Shown here: positions 62,761-64,000 of the stretch, one piece after another
How the letters are laid out: every line of letters starts with the position of its first letter
Position numbering within the stretch: the stretch's first letter is position 1
Assembly (NCBI RefSeq): GCF_040219335.1
Contig: NZ_JAVJSQ010000005.1
Coordinates: 1 to 64,000 of the forward strand
Direction: 5' to 3'
Source: Gimesia sp.
Lineage (GTDB): Bacteria; Planctomycetota; Planctomycetia; Planctomycetales; Planctomycetaceae
DNA: 64,000 nt
Translations under genes and position numbers: made by a program
Notes under the pieces: generated by a model
Told to the model about the DNA's origin: nothing
The model's database searches: none
What the model saw: only the letters and a program-made list of their open reading frames with translations

Positions 62761-63282
62761 TTGATGGCGTTCCTTACCGATCACCTTACAACCTCAGCAA
62801 TATCAGAGGCTAAACGCTGATTGCAATCGATTGGTCATTGCAGGAAGTCAACTAAGTTCAGGAAGGCTGAAGTATTAGAGATACATTATTCAATGTACTC
62901 AAACTGCTTAAGGAATGGAATAAAATTATCCAGTAGTAATCAGACAATCCAGTATTATCTGGAGTTCATAAAAATCTCTGAATATGATCGCCAGAACTGG
63001 CGCATACCTTCCCCTGTTAATATTACTACCTTTAAAAAAGAGATCTGATTCAGAGAATTCAGATTATTGGCAAAAAAGTCAAAACTTGTGCAGGCATCGG
63101 CTATGCATAGCTTGCTAAGCAAGTACGGAACTCCTGACTCCCACATTGTTTAGGGGGGGAGGACCGTTTCGAGATGTGAGAACAAATCTGACCAGGCCCG
63201 AATGTTAAGTCAGGAGATTTGACATTGCCTGGAAAGTGACGGCAGCTTTACAATACGAACCGCAAAGCAGGTCAATTGAATT
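62761..63282. other. Intergenic region with a palindromic element
   Basis: The 522 bp between the ECF sigma and MarR genes (both minus-strand) hold the sigma gene promoter and an AT-rich segment (62850-63060). The dyad CTTGCT-A-AGCAAG (63111-63123), followed by CCCACATTGTTTAGGGG, resembles the internal part of the 58233-58334 element. No coding sequence is supported. Confidence 0.4.
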
Positions 63283-63762
63283 CTAATTGGCGGGAACCAG
63301 CGAGGTCCGTGCCTTTTCGAGAAGCCGGGACAGTTCATTCAGTTCATTTTTACTTAAATGACCGATCAATTTGCGGTGCAATTCGAGATCCGGTTCATCA
63401 ATCTGCTTGAGCAGTTTGAGTGCTTTCGGTGTGATTTCAATATAAACCACACGCCGGTCTTCCGTGCAGCGTTTGCGTTTGACCAGATCCTGAGCCTGCA
63501 GGCGATCCAGTAACCCGGTGATGGCGGGAACGACCTGTACCATTCGACTGGCAATTTCCAGTGAAGGCATGGGTTTACCTTCTCCGCGTAGAATGCGTAA
63601 AACATTATACTGAGAAGGGGTTAAGCCAAATTCCCGGAACAGCTTACCGAACTGGTTATGAAAAATATCGCTGGTTCGCAGGATATTTAAAATGGCTGCC
63701 TGTTCCAGGGAATCGAAAGGTTGCTTCTTTTTTAGCTCTTCTTGCAGATTGCTTTGCGCCAT
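63283..63762 (-). CDS. MarR-family transcriptional regulator
   Basis: A 159-residue regulator. After the dimer helix, the winged helix (about 45-115) has FGLTPSQYNVLRILRGEGKP, EIASRMVQVVPAITGLLDRL and KRKRCTEDRRVVYIEITPKA, which carries the wing Arg-Arg. It probably represses genes for phenolics or drug efflux, and responds to a small ligand; its targets are unknown. The next gene upstream on the minus strand is the partial AraC-family regulator. ATG 63762 lies 161 bases from that gene's stop. Confidence 0.92.
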   Translation of the reverse strand: MAQSNLQEELKKKQPFDSLEQAAILNILRTSDIFHNQFGKLFREFGLTPSQYNVLRILRGEGKPMPSLEIASRMVQVVPAITGLLDRLQAQDLVKRKRCTEDRRVVYIEITPKALKLLKQIDEPDLELHRKLIGHLSKNELNELSRLLEKARTSLVPAN

Positions 63763-63923
63763 TTTTAGCCCTGATGTATGAGATGGAATCCGGCCATTTT
63801 ATGGGTAAGTATTTGAGGCGTCAATAGCCTCTTATCGACTATCATTGATCTTATTCCAGTTAGAATTTCTCTAATCAAATTCCTGATTCTTCTAAAGCAA
63901 TGATGAGATGAAGCAGATTCCTT

Positions 63924-64000
63924 CTAGTGTTGTGCCTTCAGTCGAAACTCAGTCGGAGTACAGCCCTCATGCTGTTTGATGATCACACTCAGGTAGGCGG
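63924..64000 (-). CDS. AraC-family regulator, C-terminal 24 codons only
   Basis: The minus strand at the window edge reads AYLSVIIKQHEGCTPTEFRL then KAQH and a TAG stop (63924-63926). This is the last part of the second helix-turn-helix of an AraC/XylS DNA-binding domain, where the pattern S-x-I-I/F-K-x-x-x-G-x-T-P-x-x-F/Y-R is conserved. The rest of the gene lies beyond the window. Nothing can be said about its ligand. Confidence 0.8.
   Translation of the reverse strand, partial: AYLSVIIKQHEGCTPTEFRLKAQH

Overview
The window looks like a planctomycete chromosome, probably a Gimesia-like member of the Planctomycetales. The evidence is the co-occurrence of DUF1549/DUF1553 and DUF1501 proteins (two separate loci), a PSCyt-type c-heme protein, a formylglycine-type sulfatase, WD40 and PQQ-propeller secreted proteins, an ECF sigma factor paired with a Ser/Thr kinase, and many Sec or Tat signal peptides. 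The species is an inference; no rRNA is present.

Layout. 0-5.5 kb: end of a secreted metzincin-like protein, a methyltransferase, a pilin-like secreted protein, a YdeI-CDGSH fusion, tRNA-Ala, a DinB-family pseudogene with two in-frame stops, and lexA. 5.5-13 kb: a giant LplT-PlsC-acyl-ACP synthetase fusion, a vWA protein, a DCC-family protein and a sulfatase. 12.7-19.6 kb: a small membrane protein overlapping a PQQ-propeller protein, then a DUF1549/1553-DUF1501-WD40 operon. 19.6-24.2 kb: SRPBCC and LRR proteins, then an mlaE-mlaF-mlaD lipid transport operon. 24.6-26 kb: a PhoX-like Tat-exported phosphatase. 26.2-32.9 kb: a double-winged-helix GntR regulator, then an ECF42-type sigma factor followed by nine co-directional small genes: three VOC, four DGPF/YCII, one DUF1579 and one DoxX. 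32.9-43.4 kb: transglutaminase-like, OsmC, SGNH-like, ceramidase-like, sialidase-like, GNAT and a membrane-bound spermidine-synthase-like protein, then a frameshifted esterase and an aldo/keto reductase. 44.4-47.4 kb: an intergenic repeat, a glycerophosphodiesterase, tRNA-Pro and a PEGA lipoprotein. 47.4-57.7 kb: a seven-gene minus-strand operon led by a GntR regulator (PSCyt/DUF1549/DUF1553, DUF1501, enolase-superfamily enzyme, aspartoacylase-like deacylase, Na+/solute symporter, esterase). 58.4-64 kb: a two-module glycosyltransferase, an ECF sigma-kinase pair, a MarR regulator and the last 24 codons of an AraC-family regulator.

How it fits together. Three regulatory modules stand out. The ECF42 module has a candidate promoter (TGTCGA, 17-nt spacer, CGAC) in front of its first target gene. 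The GntR-led catabolic operon has a perfect 12-bp palindrome upstream of its first gene. The ECF-kinase pair carries a zinc-finger anti-sigma-like motif on the kinase itself. The remaining genes are mostly envelope, lipid and polysaccharide-degradation functions typical of planctomycetes.

Limits: everything was read by eye from sequence and translations. Family assignments rest on motif recognition, not on database searches.
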